Positions 26,185 through 34,240 are shown, numbered from the stretch's first letter. The stretch: DNA of 64,000 nucleotides from an uncultured Clostridia bacterium (GCA_944372095.1 CALVYG010000005.1:1-64000), one strand, 5' to 3'. The notes: generated by a model not told the origin, from the sequence alone. Made by a program: numbers and translations.

Positions 26185-27282
26185 ATGTACGAAATATTGA
26201 AATTAAATAAAATAAGCCCCGTTATAAAAAACGTATTTGACGGGAAATACACTTTAAGCGACGAATCGGAAAATCCCGACGGAATACTCGTAAGAAGCGC
26301 GAATATGGCGGAATACGAAGTAAAGGATAAATTACTTGCGATAGCGAGAGCGGGAGCGGGGGTGAACAATATACCCGTAACGGAAATGGCGAAGAAAGGA
26401 GTAGTGGTATTCAACACGCCCGGAGCGAACGCGAACGCGGTAAAAGAACTGGTGATACTGGCGATGCTGCTGGCGTCGCGCGACGTAATCGGCGGGAACA
26501 AATGGGTGAATTCATTGACAGAAAATGTAGCCAAGGCTACCGAAAAAGGGAAAAGTGCATTTGCCGGACACGAAATAAAAGGTAAAACGCTTGCCGTAAT
26601 CGGACTTGGCGCAATAGGAAAACTGGTAGCGGAAAGCGCACTTTTTCTCGGTATGAAAGTTGTGGGATACGACCCGTACGTTACGGAAAAAGTAAAGAAA
26701 GAGTTTGAGGGGAAAGCGGAAATATGCGGATTCGACGAAGCGATAGAAAGAGCGGATATAATAACCCTGCACGTGCCGTTTAACGCGAATACGAAAAATA
26801 TGATAAACGCGGAAGCGATATCCAAAATGAAAAAGGGCGCGATAATAATAAATATGGCGCGCGGAGAGCTGGTGGACGCGGAAGCGGTAAAAGAAGCGTT
26901 GCACGAAGGAAAGATAGGCGAATACGTAGTGGATTTTCCCGACGAAAATACGATAAACAGTGAAAAAATAATAGTAATTCCGCATCTGGGAGCAAGTACG
27001 GAAGAAGCGGAAGACAACTGTGCTGTTATGGCGGGGAAAGAGCTTGTGGAATATATCGAAAACGGCAATATAACGAATTCCGTTAATTATCCCGGGGTAA
27101 ACAAAGCGAGAACGGGAAAAGTCCGCACCTGTATATTGTTCAACGCCGCGGATAAAGACGACGTGGAGAAAATTGCGGGAGATAAAGAAGTAGCGGTAAA
27201 GGGAGATTACGGCTACGCCGTATTTGACGGCGACGCCGCGGTCAAATTCGATAAAGCGATAAGAATAAGAACAATCGCGTAA
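26185..27282 (+). CDS. serA: D-3-phosphoglycerate dehydrogenase
   Basis: 365 residues. It oxidises 3-phosphoglycerate with NAD+ to start serine synthesis. Key parts: RAGAGVNNIPV (substrate side), the NAD-binding GLGAIGKLVAESA near 145, ARGELVDAEAV with the catalytic Arg near 230, and IPHLGASTEEAE with the catalytic His near 278. The C-terminal 50-60 residues look like a short, possibly incomplete ACT-type regulatory unit, so serine feedback control is uncertain. GGAG stands 9 bases before the ATG. Confidence 0.93.
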   Translation: MYEILKLNKISPVIKNVFDGKYTLSDESENPDGILVRSANMAEYEVKDKLLAIARAGAGVNNIPVTEMAKKGVVVFNTPGANANAVKELVILAMLLASRDVIGGNKWVNSLTENVAKATEKGKSAFAGHEIKGKTLAVIGLGAIGKLVAESALFLGMKVVGYDPYVTEKVKKEFEGKAEICGFDEAIERADIITLHVPFNANTKNMINAEAISKMKKGAIIINMARGELVDAEAVKEALHEGKIGEYVVDFPDENTINSEKIIVIPHLGASTEEAEDNCAVMAGKELVEYIENGNITNSVNYPGVNKARTGKVRTCILFNAADKDDVEKIAGDKEVAVKGDYGYAVFDGDAAVKFDKAIRIRTIA

Positions 27283-27307
27283 AAAGAGGAAAAGGGAATA
27301 CAATTAA

Positions 27308-27343
27308 GGAACGCGTTATGCGAAAGCACAGCGCGTTTTTTTT
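27308..27343 (+). terminator. Terminator after serA
   Basis: AACGCG (27310-27315) pairs with CGCGTT (27332-27337), with an inner TGC-GAAA-GCA stem, then eight T. It lies between the convergent serA and gpr genes. Confidence 0.85.
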
Positions 27344-27345
27344 GT

Positions 27346-28176
27346 TTAAGAAAAGGAAGAAAAAAGAGGAAAATGTTTACCGTGAACGACGGAATTTATG
27401 GCAATAGCAATGACGTCGGAAAAATCTTCGATAAGAAAATCTATTTCTTTTGCGGTGACGACGAGGGAAGAGAGTTGGTCGGAAACGGAAGAAACGCCGT
27501 ATTCGGAAAGAAGAGTTTTCACGTAGATAACGAAAGGAACGCCGATAGCGATAACGGGAGTTTTCAAGGAGTCGGAGGAGAGTTTACGTTTAGGGTTATT
27601 AACGCCGCCTCCCGGTTCGATACCGTTGTCGGTGAGCTGAACGGTGCAACCGAGTCTTTCGCTTTTTCCGCAGGAAAGCGTATCCACCGCTACAATTAAA
27701 TCGGGTTTAACGGTTTTAGCCGCCGAAGTAATGAGGTCAAAACTTTCTATACCCGTAACGCCGCTTACGCTGCTTTTGAAGGCGCAGAGGTTGCCGTAAC
27801 GGCTGCGCACGCCCTCGTCGGAATACATATGGGAAGTGACGGTAAGTTTGTCCGCCACGCGGCAGCCGAGCGAGTCGGCCGTGATTTTTTCGTTGCCGAG
27901 ACCGACAACCATAATTTTCGATTCGGGAGTGAGAGAGTATTTTTTCATAAGCGTTCCTAGGGCGGAGACTATTTCGGTTTCAAGCCTTGATTTCTGTTCT
28001 TCGTCGTCGAAAAGTTCCGAGCCCGAAGTAACGGTAAAAAAGGTTTTTCCGGTACGTATGTTTTCGCCGTAGTGAACGGTAATTTTACCGAAATGTTTTT
28101 TTTCGGTGTGCGATTTGTAATCTTCCGAAGGAAGGAAGGCGCTTTCTTCCCACATTTCACGATAAATTCTTGTCAT
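27346..28176 (-). CDS. gpr: GPR germination protease
   Basis: 276 residues of the spore protease GPR, which degrades small acid-soluble proteins as the spore germinates. Family phrases are clear: VVGLGNEKITADSLGCRVADKL is represented by GLGNEKITADSLG, followed by VTSHM, GVTGIESFD, KPDLIVAVDTLSC, DNGIEPGGGV and VIAIGVPFV. GPR is unlike ordinary proteases and its catalytic residues cannot be named with confidence here. It lies divergently next to rpsT, the same neighbourhood as in Bacillus. At 276 residues it is shorter than Bacillus GPR (about 370), mainly at the N-terminus, so the usual long propeptide seems reduced. Confidence 0.9.
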   Translation of the reverse strand: MTRIYREMWEESAFLPSEDYKSHTEKKHFGKITVHYGENIRTGKTFFTVTSGSELFDDEEQKSRLETEIVSALGTLMKKYSLTPESKIMVVGLGNEKITADSLGCRVADKLTVTSHMYSDEGVRSRYGNLCAFKSSVSGVTGIESFDLITSAAKTVKPDLIVAVDTLSCGKSERLGCTVQLTDNGIEPGGGVNNPKRKLSSDSLKTPVIAIGVPFVIYVKTLLSEYGVSSVSDQLSSLVVTAKEIDFLIEDFSDVIAIAINSVVHGKHFPLFSSFS

Positions 28177-28219
28177 AAACGCAATTATTGACTTTTTGAG
28201 GAAATATATTACAAAGCGT

Positions 28220-28248
28220 TTGCATTTTTATTCGAGTTGTGGTAATAT
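28220..28248 (+). promoter_or_regulatory. Extended -10 promoter for rpsT
   Basis: TTGCAT at 28220-28225, 17-base spacer, TGG-TAATAT with the hexamer at 28243-28248. Confidence 0.6.
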
Positions 28249-28299
28249 ATTTTAGCAAAAAAGAAAGCGTAAGCAAAAATTAAGGAGAAAAAGACAAAA

Positions 28300-28587
28300 A
28301 TGCCTAATATTAAGTCACAGAAAAAACGTGTTCTGATTACGAGAGAAGAAAACGCGCGCAATAACAGCAGAAAGACGGAAGTAAAAACCGTAATCAAGAA
28401 ATTCGAAGCGGCGATAAACGAAGGAAGACTTGAAGACGCGAAAGCACAGCTCAAAGCCGTAATGTCCTATATCGACGCGGCGAAGAGCGACGGAATCTAT
28501 CACGCAAATACTGCGGCGAGAAAAGTGGCAAGGTATTCCAAAATGCTCGATAACGCCGTAAAGGCACAGGAAAGCGCGAACGCATAA
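28300..28587 (+). CDS. rpsT: 30S ribosomal protein S20
   Basis: 95 residues, the expected size. It begins MPNIKSQKKRV and continues with the lysine/arginine-rich helices of S20, which binds 16S rRNA early in small-subunit assembly. The end (HANTAARKVARYSKML) is the usual C-terminal helix. AAGGAG lies before the ATG, and two hairpin terminators follow, so it is a single-gene unit. Confidence 0.97.
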   Translation: MPNIKSQKKRVLITREENARNNSRKTEVKTVIKKFEAAINEGRLEDAKAQLKAVMSYIDAAKSDGIYHANTAARKVARYSKMLDNAVKAQESANA

Positions 28588-28633
28588 AACAGGGAATACT
28601 TTCGTAAAGCTTAAATAAATAAAATAACGATAA

Positions 28634-28707
28634 AAAAAGTTTCACCGGAGCGACTTACCGGCGGAACTTTTTGTATGTTGAAAAACCGCAAAAAAAGCGG
28701 TTTTTTT
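28634..28707 (+). terminator. Tandem terminators after rpsT
   Basis: First hairpin 28634-28673: AAAGTTTC and CCGG pair with CCGG and GGAACTTT, then TTTT. Second hairpin 28681-28707: AAAAACCGC pairs with GCGGTTTTT around an A-rich loop, then more T. Two terminators in a row suggest that read-through from the S20 gene is guarded against. Confidence 0.8.
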
Positions 28708-28800
28708 GTATAATAAAACGAAAACAGAACCGTGAAACGAGTGAATACAGGGAAAAGACGTAAGGGAAAAAGCGGGATAAAAAAAAATAAAATCAGGTAC

Positions 28801-28829
28801 TTGAAAAATGCGGTAAGGTATGATATCAT
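28801..28829 (+). promoter_or_regulatory. Extended -10 promoter for the EF-G paralogue
   Basis: TTGAAA at 28801-28806, 17-base spacer, TGA-TATCAT with the hexamer at 28824-28829. TAGGAG precedes the ATG at 28897. Confidence 0.6.
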
Positions 28830-28896
28830 GTATAAGGCTTACTTTTAGAAAATATATGTAAAGCATTTTGATAATAATAAATTTTAGGAGACGTAT

Positions 28897-30954
28897 ATGG
28901 CAGTATTTAGTAAGGAAAAAGTGAGAAACATAGCGCTTATAGGGCACGGAGGAGAAGGAAAAACGTCTTTGCTCGAAGCAATACTATTTGCGACGAAAGG
29001 AACGTCGAGGCTGGGAAAGGTAGACGACGGAACGACGGTAAGCGACTATGACGCCGAAGAAATAAGCAGAAAAATGAGTATATCGTTATCGCTCAGCTAT
29101 GCATATTATAAAGATTATAAAATCAATTTTCTCGATACGCCGGGATTTTTCGATTTCGAAGGAGAGATGGTAAGCGCGCTGACGGTAGCGGACGGAGCGA
29201 TAGTCGTTACGCAGGCGTCGGGGAATCTGAGCGTAGGAGCGGAAAAAGCGATAGATTACTGTTCCGAACACAAAATCCCGATGATATTGTTTATAAACGG
29301 AGTGAATAAAGAAAACAGCAGCTTTTCCGCGACGGTGGAAGCGATAAAAGCTAAATACGGAACAAAGGTATCGGCAATAGAAATACCGATAATGGATAAA
29401 ACGAATATGCTTGGATACGTAGACGTACTTGCGAATAAGGCGTACGACGTAAACGGAAAGGAAATAGCTGTTCCCGCAAATCTTACCGACACTGTAAGCA
29501 GCGACAATGCGGAACTTACCGAAATAGCAGCCGCAAGCAGCGAAGCGTTGCTTGAAAAGTTCTTTGAAGAAGGAGATTTATCGAAAGAAGATAAAGTAAG
29601 CGGAATCCGTAAAATGGTATCGGATTGCGAATTTATCCCCGTCGTAGCGGGAGTGGCGGTAGGAACGCCGGTGCTTTGCGATTTATTGGAAAATATAATC
29701 AACCTTATACCGTACGCGGGAGAAACGAAAAAAGCGTATGCGCTTAAAGGCGAAGAGAAAATAGAACTCGATTACGACGAAAACAAACCGACCGTTGTAC
29801 GGATATTCAAAACAATAGTGGACCCGTTTGTAGGGAAACTCAATCTGTTCAAAGTTTACAGCGGAAGCGTAAAGAGCGGAGACACGCTTATAAATATGAG
29901 AAAGAGCGAGAACGAAAAAATCAGCGCGCTGTATCTTTTGAAAGGCAAAACGCAGGAAGCTGCGGAATGTATAAAAGCTGGAGATATAGGAGCGTTTGCG
30001 AAACTGTCGTATACCGGAACGGGAGATACGCTTTGTGCGGAAGGGTTGCAGGTTGAATTCGAACCGATAGATTTCCCGAAACCTGTGCTTACGCTTGCGC
30101 TGGTTGCGGACGAAAAAGGCGGAACGGATAAAGTCGTCGAAGGACTGAGAAAACTTATGGAAGAAGACTGTACTTTCAAAGTGGAAAAGAATCCCGAAAC
30201 GCAGGAAACGGTAATATGCGGAATGGGAGAAACGCAGATAGACGTGCTTTGCAAAAAAGTCAAGAACAAGTACAAAGTCGAAGCGCAGCTTACCGAGCCG
30301 AGAGTTGCGTACCGCGAAACGATAAGAAAGAAAGTAGAGCAACAGGGAAGATGCAAGAAACAAAACGGCGGAAGCGGATTGTTCGGAGACGTATATATAA
30401 GATACGAACCCGCGCCGGATATCGATTTTGAGTTTGCGGAAGAAGTTGTCGGCGGAGCGGTACCGAAGCAGTATTTCCCGTCGGTAGAGAAAGGATTGCG
30501 CGAAGCGAAAATGACGGGCGTACTTGCAGGATGCCCGATGGTAGGATTCCGTGCCGTACTGTATTTCGGAAGTTATCACCCGGTAGACAGTAAAGAAGCG
30601 GCGTTTATCGAAGCGGCGAAAATATCGTTTAAAGAAGGAATACCGAAAGCGAATCCCGTACTTCTCGAACCCATTATGAACATGAGAATAGTTGTTCCCG
30701 CGGATTATATGGGAGACGTAATGGGAGATTTGACGAAGAGAAGAGGAAAAGTATTCGGAATGGAAAACGAAAACGGTAAAACGGTAATAACGGGAGAAGC
30801 TCCCGCGGCCGAGTTGCACCGCTATGCGATAGATTTAAGAAGTATGACGCAGGGCAGAGGAAAGTTCAGTACCGAGTTTGCAAGATATGACGAAGTTCCT
30901 GCCGCAATGGTTCCCAAAATCGTAGAGGAAGAGAAGAAGAAACGCGCGAAATAA
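28897..30954 (+). CDS. Elongation factor G-like translational GTPase with altered G4 motif
   Basis: 685 residues with EF-G domain order: G domain, beta-barrel, and domains III-V (domain IV near 480-590). G1 is GHGGEGKT at 16-23, G3 is DTPGF at 80-84, with Phe where classical EF-G has the catalytic His. At the G4 position, where EF-G has N-K-M-D, this protein reads N134-G-V-N137, losing both the Lys and the Asp that recognise guanine. The flanks (FIN....EN) align well, so this is not an alignment slip. It belongs to the second EF-G group common in Clostridia, whose job is not settled. It is a stand-alone gene between its own promoter and terminator. Confidence 0.88.
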   Translation: MAVFSKEKVRNIALIGHGGEGKTSLLEAILFATKGTSRLGKVDDGTTVSDYDAEEISRKMSISLSLSYAYYKDYKINFLDTPGFFDFEGEMVSALTVADGAIVVTQASGNLSVGAEKAIDYCSEHKIPMILFINGVNKENSSFSATVEAIKAKYGTKVSAIEIPIMDKTNMLGYVDVLANKAYDVNGKEIAVPANLTDTVSSDNAELTEIAAASSEALLEKFFEEGDLSKEDKVSGIRKMVSDCEFIPVVAGVAVGTPVLCDLLENIINLIPYAGETKKAYALKGEEKIELDYDENKPTVVRIFKTIVDPFVGKLNLFKVYSGSVKSGDTLINMRKSENEKISALYLLKGKTQEAAECIKAGDIGAFAKLSYTGTGDTLCAEGLQVEFEPIDFPKPVLTLALVADEKGGTDKVVEGLRKLMEEDCTFKVEKNPETQETVICGMGETQIDVLCKKVKNKYKVEAQLTEPRVAYRETIRKKVEQQGRCKKQNGGSGLFGDVYIRYEPAPDIDFEFAEEVVGGAVPKQYFPSVEKGLREAKMTGVLAGCPMVGFRAVLYFGSYHPVDSKEAAFIEAAKISFKEGIPKANPVLLEPIMNMRIVVPADYMGDVMGDLTKRRGKVFGMENENGKTVITGEAPAAELHRYAIDLRSMTQGRGKFSTEFARYDEVPAAMVPKIVEEEKKKRAK

Positions 30955-31005
30955 AATTCAAACGTGCAGGATAAAAGCAGTCGGAATAATGAAAAGATAA
31001 TTATA

Positions 31006-31035
31006 AAAAGGGTTTCGCAGACGAAACCCTTTTTG
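31006..31035 (+). terminator. Terminator after the EF-G paralogue gene
   Basis: AAAAGGGTTTCG pairs with CGAAACCCTTTT around a four-base loop, followed by T residues. Confidence 0.9.
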
Positions 31036-31099
31036 GTTTAATAAGTATAGATAGGTAAAAAGGCAAAATCCCATCCGGAACGGGAGAGCCGATTATCAA

Positions 31100-32188
31100 T
31101 CAGGAATTGCGTGAAGCGTCGAGTAATTTAACGAAATTTCTTGACGCAAAGAGAGCGCAGCCTGCGACCATTGAAATAGCCATATCCGCAAAAGCGAAAG
31201 AATTGTAAAGGAAGCTCCAAGCGACCGCGGAGTAATTATCGGGGTCACCGCTACCGAAAACGAAAATACCGCTTACAACGTGTGAAAAGTAACGCAGAAT
31301 AACGACGAGCAAGGCGCCGAGAGCGAACTGAACTGGCTTTTTGTTATCGAATAACTTCTTTTCGCGGAAAATTCCGGCAAGACCGATTGCCGCGAAAGCT
31401 ATGGGATAATCGAGAAGGAACTGTACGGGGTGATAAAACCACGGAGCCTGAATAAACTGTAAAAGGCCGTATACCGCGCCGAGAACAACGCCGCGACGGA
31501 TACCGAACATATAGGAATAAATCATCAAGGGGAGCAAACTGGCAAGAGTAACCGAGCCGCCCTGAGGAAGTTGGACAAAACGCACGTATGAAAGCGCAAA
31601 CGAGAGAGCCGCGCATATAGCGGCGTAAGAAACGGATTTGGTTTTATTTATATCGGTTTGCTTTTTTCCGAAGACGAGAGCAAGCGCGACAATTACCGCA
31701 ATCAGAAGCAAAGTATAGATATAGAGCTGAACTTCCCCGGAAACCTCGACAGAATCGTTATTCCGATAATAAATAACGGTTTGTGCAATAAGAACTGCAA
31801 GAAGCTCCGCGCCGAGAATTGCGGCGGAGATAATAGCCGTAAGACGGGATTTATCCTTGTTGAAAACGGAAACGACGTAATAAGCGACAGCGAGAATAAG
31901 AGCTGAAACGACCATAACGGCAACGGGAATAAAGGTTGCGTAATCGATATAGCCGTCGGCAATATATTCGTCGAGTTTAAGGAATAAAAGAATAGCCGTG
32001 ATACCGACGGCATAACCGACAATTGCCGCAAACGAAGTTTTAAGATAACCGCTCATCGAATCCTGTCTGAATTTTTTTACTAAAAATCCGAGAACAAGAG
32101 CGATAACGACAACCGCGAGCGTAAGATAGAACGCAACGGTTGCAGCCTTGTCAAAGACGGACAAGGTACTAAAAGAATCAGTAAACAT
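31100..32188 (-). CDS. thiT: ThiT-type thiamine ECF transporter subunit with a long N-terminal membrane extension
   Basis: 362 residues from the ATG at 32188, which has GAAGGAG just upstream; a longer in-frame reading upstream is only the riboswitch. The C-terminal ~185 residues match ThiT, the thiamine-binding S component that works with an ECF energizing module: KSVSYAAICAALSFALSY, LPQGGSVTLASLLPL, YSYMFGIRRG and PVQFLLDYPIAF. ThiT alone is about 180-200 residues. The first ~175 residues add about five further membrane spans with no recognised family. The ATPase/EcfT partners are not nearby, as is usual for shared ECF modules. Control by a THI-box-like riboswitch agrees with thiamine. Confidence 0.85.
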   Translation of the reverse strand: MFTDSFSTLSVFDKAATVAFYLTLAVVVIALVLGFLVKKFRQDSMSGYLKTSFAAIVGYAVGITAILLFLKLDEYIADGYIDYATFIPVAVMVVSALILAVAYYVVSVFNKDKSRLTAIISAAILGAELLAVLIAQTVIYYRNNDSVEVSGEVQLYIYTLLLIAVIVALALVFGKKQTDINKTKSVSYAAICAALSFALSYVRFVQLPQGGSVTLASLLPLMIYSYMFGIRRGVVLGAVYGLLQFIQAPWFYHPVQFLLDYPIAFAAIGLAGIFREKKLFDNKKPVQFALGALLVVILRYFSHVVSGIFVFGSGDPDNYSAVAWSFLYNSFAFADMAISMVAGCALFASRNFVKLLDASRNS

Positions 32189-32215
32189 AGTTTCTCCTTC
32201 GCCGGGAGCCCCAGA

Positions 32216-32251
32216 AAAAGAAAAGTCCAGACGCATGACGGGGCTGGACTT
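32216..32251 (-). terminator. Riboswitch expression platform: terminator before thiT
   Basis: On the minus strand AAGTCCAG pairs with CTGGACTT and is followed by TTCTTTTT, inside the leader of thiT. The loop side AGCCCC can alternatively pair with GGGGCT just downstream, so switching between structures is possible. Confidence 0.8.
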
Positions 32252-32322
32252 CTGCTTCCTTATCCCACAGGGGACAAGTTCGGAGGGTTTAATCTCAGGC
32301 ATTTCTGCCACCCCTAGCTAAT
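32252..32322 (-). promoter_or_regulatory. TPP (THI-box)-like riboswitch aptamer with atypical P4/P5 arm
   Basis: On the minus strand: GGGGTGGCA-GAAA-TGCC-TGAGA, then TTAAACCC and GAACTTG, as in the P2/P3 arm and the conserved UGAGA and GAAC parts of TPP riboswitches. It precedes thiT and a terminator. The other arm is unusual: GTCCC-CTGT-GGGATAAGG replaces the normal GGxTAATxCC-GCG segment, so the usual pyrophosphate-binding GCG is not visible. Either the aptamer is a divergent TPP sensor or it has changed ligand. Confidence 0.72.
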
Positions 32323-32340
32323 AAATAGATTTATATACCC

Positions 32341-32364
32341 TTAAAATCGGTTCCGGATACCGAA
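32341..32364 (-). terminator. Weak hairpin after the aminotransferase gene
   Basis: Minus strand TCGGT-ATCCGGA-ACCGA followed by TTTT, just past the aminotransferase stop. Short stem, so only tentative. Confidence 0.35.
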
Positions 32365-32366
32365 AA

Positions 32367-33548
32367 TCAGAGTTCGTTAATAAAATCGCCGATACGGTCG
32401 AGAGCTTTTTTCAGGCTTGCCATACTGTAAGCGTAACTTATACGGATATGGTTTTCGCCCGAGGGACCGAAGGCAACGCCGGGAACGACGGCAACGTGCT
32501 TTTTTTCGAGAAGCTCGTTAGCGAACGTTTCGCCGTTCATACCGAAAGTAGCGACGCTCGGGAAGACGTAAAAAGCCCCGAGAGGAGCGAAAACGTCGAA
32601 CCCGAAATCGGAGAGGGAATTAAAGACGAAACGTCTTCTGATATCGTATTCGTCGCGCATATCCCTGACGGTAGAAAACCCGTTTTTGAGTTCTTCTTCG
32701 AGAATGGCGATAGCGGCGTACTGAGCGCAAGTAGGCGCGCACATAATTGTATATTGATGAATTTTATACATAGCGAAAGTAAGAGGCGCCGGAGCGAGAA
32801 CGTAACCGAGCCGCCAACCCGTCATAGCGAAAGATTTACTGAATCCGTTAATGACAATGCTTCTTTCGCGTAAGACGTCGGATTGAGCAACCGAGTAGTG
32901 ACCTTCGTCATTGTATGTAAGTTCGCTGTAAATTTCGTCGCTTATGACAATCAAATCGTGTTTGACGATAATTTCCGCAATATTGTCGATATCCTGCTTT
33001 GTCATAATTCCGCCGGTAGGATTATTGGGATAGGGAAGAATGACGGCTTTTGTTTTATCGGAAATCGAGGCGAGCAGGTGTTCGGGAGTAAGGATAAAAC
33101 CGTTATCCGCCGAGCACTTAACCGGAACGGGAACGCCGCCGGAAAGTTTAACGCATGGGCAGTAAGATACGTACGACGGGTCCGGAACGAGAACCTCGTC
33201 GCCGGGTTCGATAATTGCTCTTAAAGCAAGGTCGATAGCTTCGCTTGCGCCGACGGTGACTATAATTTCGTGAGCGGGGTCGTATTTAACTCCGAAACGG
33301 GAAGAATAGTAATCGGAAATAAGTTCTCTTAAAAGCGGCATACCGCAGTTTGAAGAATACTGAGTAAAACCTTTCTGAATGCTTTTAATAGCGGCGTTTC
33401 TGCCGAGCCACGGAGTATCGAAATCGGGTTCGCCCACGCCGAGAGAAACAGCTGACTTGTCTTCCGCAACGATATCGAAAAATTTTCTTATGCCGGACGG
33501 CTGAATATCCTTAACGGTAGAATTAAGATAACGCGAGTAATCAATCAT
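32367..33548 (-). CDS. PLP-dependent aminotransferase, aspartate aminotransferase fold type I
   Basis: 393 residues, full length. It transfers amino groups between an amino acid and a 2-oxo acid in the cytoplasm. Seen: SLGVGEPDFDTPW near residue 35, YPNNPTGG near 172, the internal aldimine lysine in NGFSKSFAMTGWRLGY near 235, and the closing Arg in NHIRISYA. The substrate is not certain; relatives act on aspartate, aromatic or diaminoacid substrates. Its ATG overlaps the stop of an Lrp-type regulator by 4 bases, so the regulator probably senses an amino acid linked to this enzyme. Confidence 0.9.
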   Translation of the reverse strand: MIDYSRYLNSTVKDIQPSGIRKFFDIVAEDKSAVSLGVGEPDFDTPWLGRNAAIKSIQKGFTQYSSNCGMPLLRELISDYYSSRFGVKYDPAHEIIVTVGASEAIDLALRAIIEPGDEVLVPDPSYVSYCPCVKLSGGVPVPVKCSADNGFILTPEHLLASISDKTKAVILPYPNNPTGGIMTKQDIDNIAEIIVKHDLIVISDEIYSELTYNDEGHYSVAQSDVLRERSIVINGFSKSFAMTGWRLGYVLAPAPLTFAMYKIHQYTIMCAPTCAQYAAIAILEEELKNGFSTVRDMRDEYDIRRRFVFNSLSDFGFDVFAPLGAFYVFPSVATFGMNGETFANELLEKKHVAVVPGVAFGPSGENHIRISYAYSMASLKKALDRIGDFINEL

Positions 33549-34036
33549 TCGTGCACCGCCATTCTTTTAGCGGAATCGTCGCCGCTCATGATAACGCCGC
33601 TTTCTTTATATTGTTTCATAATAAAATGTGTAGTCGTGCCGATAACGGAATCGATAGTAGAAAGTCTTTCGCTGACAAAAAGAGAAACGTCGCGGGCAGT
33701 TTTACTTTCGAGAGTAATGGCAAGGTCGTAAGTACCGCTTACGAGGTAAACTGCCTTAACTTCGGGGAATTTATAAATTTCTTCGGCAATTGCGTCGAAA
33801 CCGCTGCGCGCTTGCGGAGTGACTTTAACTTCAATCAAAGCGTCGATAAAATCTTCGCCTGTTTTTTCGGTATTGATAATAGCGGTATATTTTACGATAA
33901 CTCCGCGTTCTTCGAGGGAGCGGACGGTATTTTCCACGTCTTTAACGGGAACTCCGAGCAAAGCCGCAATCTGTGCGTGAGTGTAACGAGAATCGGCTTT
34001 CAGAAGCTGAACAATTTTCTTTTCGAGCGCAGTCAT
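33545..34036 (-). CDS. Lrp/AsnC-family transcriptional regulator
   Basis: 163 residues: an N-terminal winged helix (KKIVQLLKADSRYTHAQIAALLG) and a C-terminal RAM ligand-binding domain (IDALIEVKVTP.., VYLVSGTYDLAITLE). Such proteins bind amino acids and assemble into octamers on DNA. It heads the two-gene operon with the aminotransferase. GGAGGG lies before the ATG and an extended -10 promoter further up. A self-regulated amino-acid response unit is the simplest reading. Confidence 0.9.
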   Translation of the reverse strand: MTALEKKIVQLLKADSRYTHAQIAALLGVPVKDVENTVRSLEERGVIVKYTAIINTEKTGEDFIDALIEVKVTPQARSGFDAIAEEIYKFPEVKAVYLVSGTYDLAITLESKTARDVSLFVSERLSTIDSVIGTTTHFIMKQYKESGVIMSGDDSAKRMAVHE

Positions 34037-34106
34037 GGTAAAACCCTCCGTATTTGAATTGAACCGTCGTAAAGTATTTTTGACAGTTAAATTCAGATTA
34101 TTTTAC

Positions 34107-34136
34107 AGTATAGCATTATTCCGCGGTATATGTAAA
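34107..34136 (-). promoter_or_regulatory. Extended -10 promoter for the Lrp-aminotransferase operon
   Basis: Minus strand TTTACA (34131-34136), 18-base spacer, TGC-TATACT (hexamer at 34107-34112). Confidence 0.55.
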
Positions 34137-34150
34137 TTATTTTTTCTTTT

Positions 34151-34193
34151 TTGCGAGAAAAATGTTCAACAATCGGTTTGCGAGAAAAATGTT
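34151..34193 (+). repeat. Direct repeat of 16 bp between divergent promoters
   Basis: TTGCGAGAAAAATGTT occurs at 34151-34166 and again at 34178-34193, 27 bases apart from start to start, with similar following bases (CAA/TAAGAA). It lies just upstream of the -35 box at 34212 and between two divergent promoters, where a regulator could bind. Confidence 0.6.
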
Positions 34194-34211
34194 TAAGAAT
34201 TGCAAAGTTAA

Positions 34212-34240
34212 TTGTCATTTAAGAAGAATAATGGTATAAT
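34212..34240 (+). promoter_or_regulatory. Near-consensus promoter giving a leaderless transcript for the 34248 gene
   Basis: TTGTCA at 34212-34217, 17-base spacer, TGG-TATAAT with the hexamer at 34235-34240. The predicted transcription start is 34246-34248, at the ATG. Confidence 0.75.

Noticed and set aside
25938-27068. Long open frame of 376 codons on the minus strand opposite serC/serA
   Set aside because: It lies opposite two clear enzymes, has biased Ser/Ile/Phe-rich composition and no recognisable domain. The low frequency of stop codons opposite purine-rich genes explains it.
28177-28260. Sigma-G promoter for gpr on the minus strand
   Set aside because: Only a poor match to the -35/-10 pattern of forespore promoters could be found at acceptable spacing.
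29683-30819. 378-codon minus-strand frame opposite the EF-G paralogue
   Set aside because: Arg/Phe/Tyr-rich antisense reading with no recognisable domain; the plus-strand protein is well supported.
32189-32311. N-terminal extension of ThiT beginning MAEMPEIK
   Set aside because: These codons are the THI-box-like aptamer and terminator; the ATG at 32188 has GAAGGAG directly upstream.
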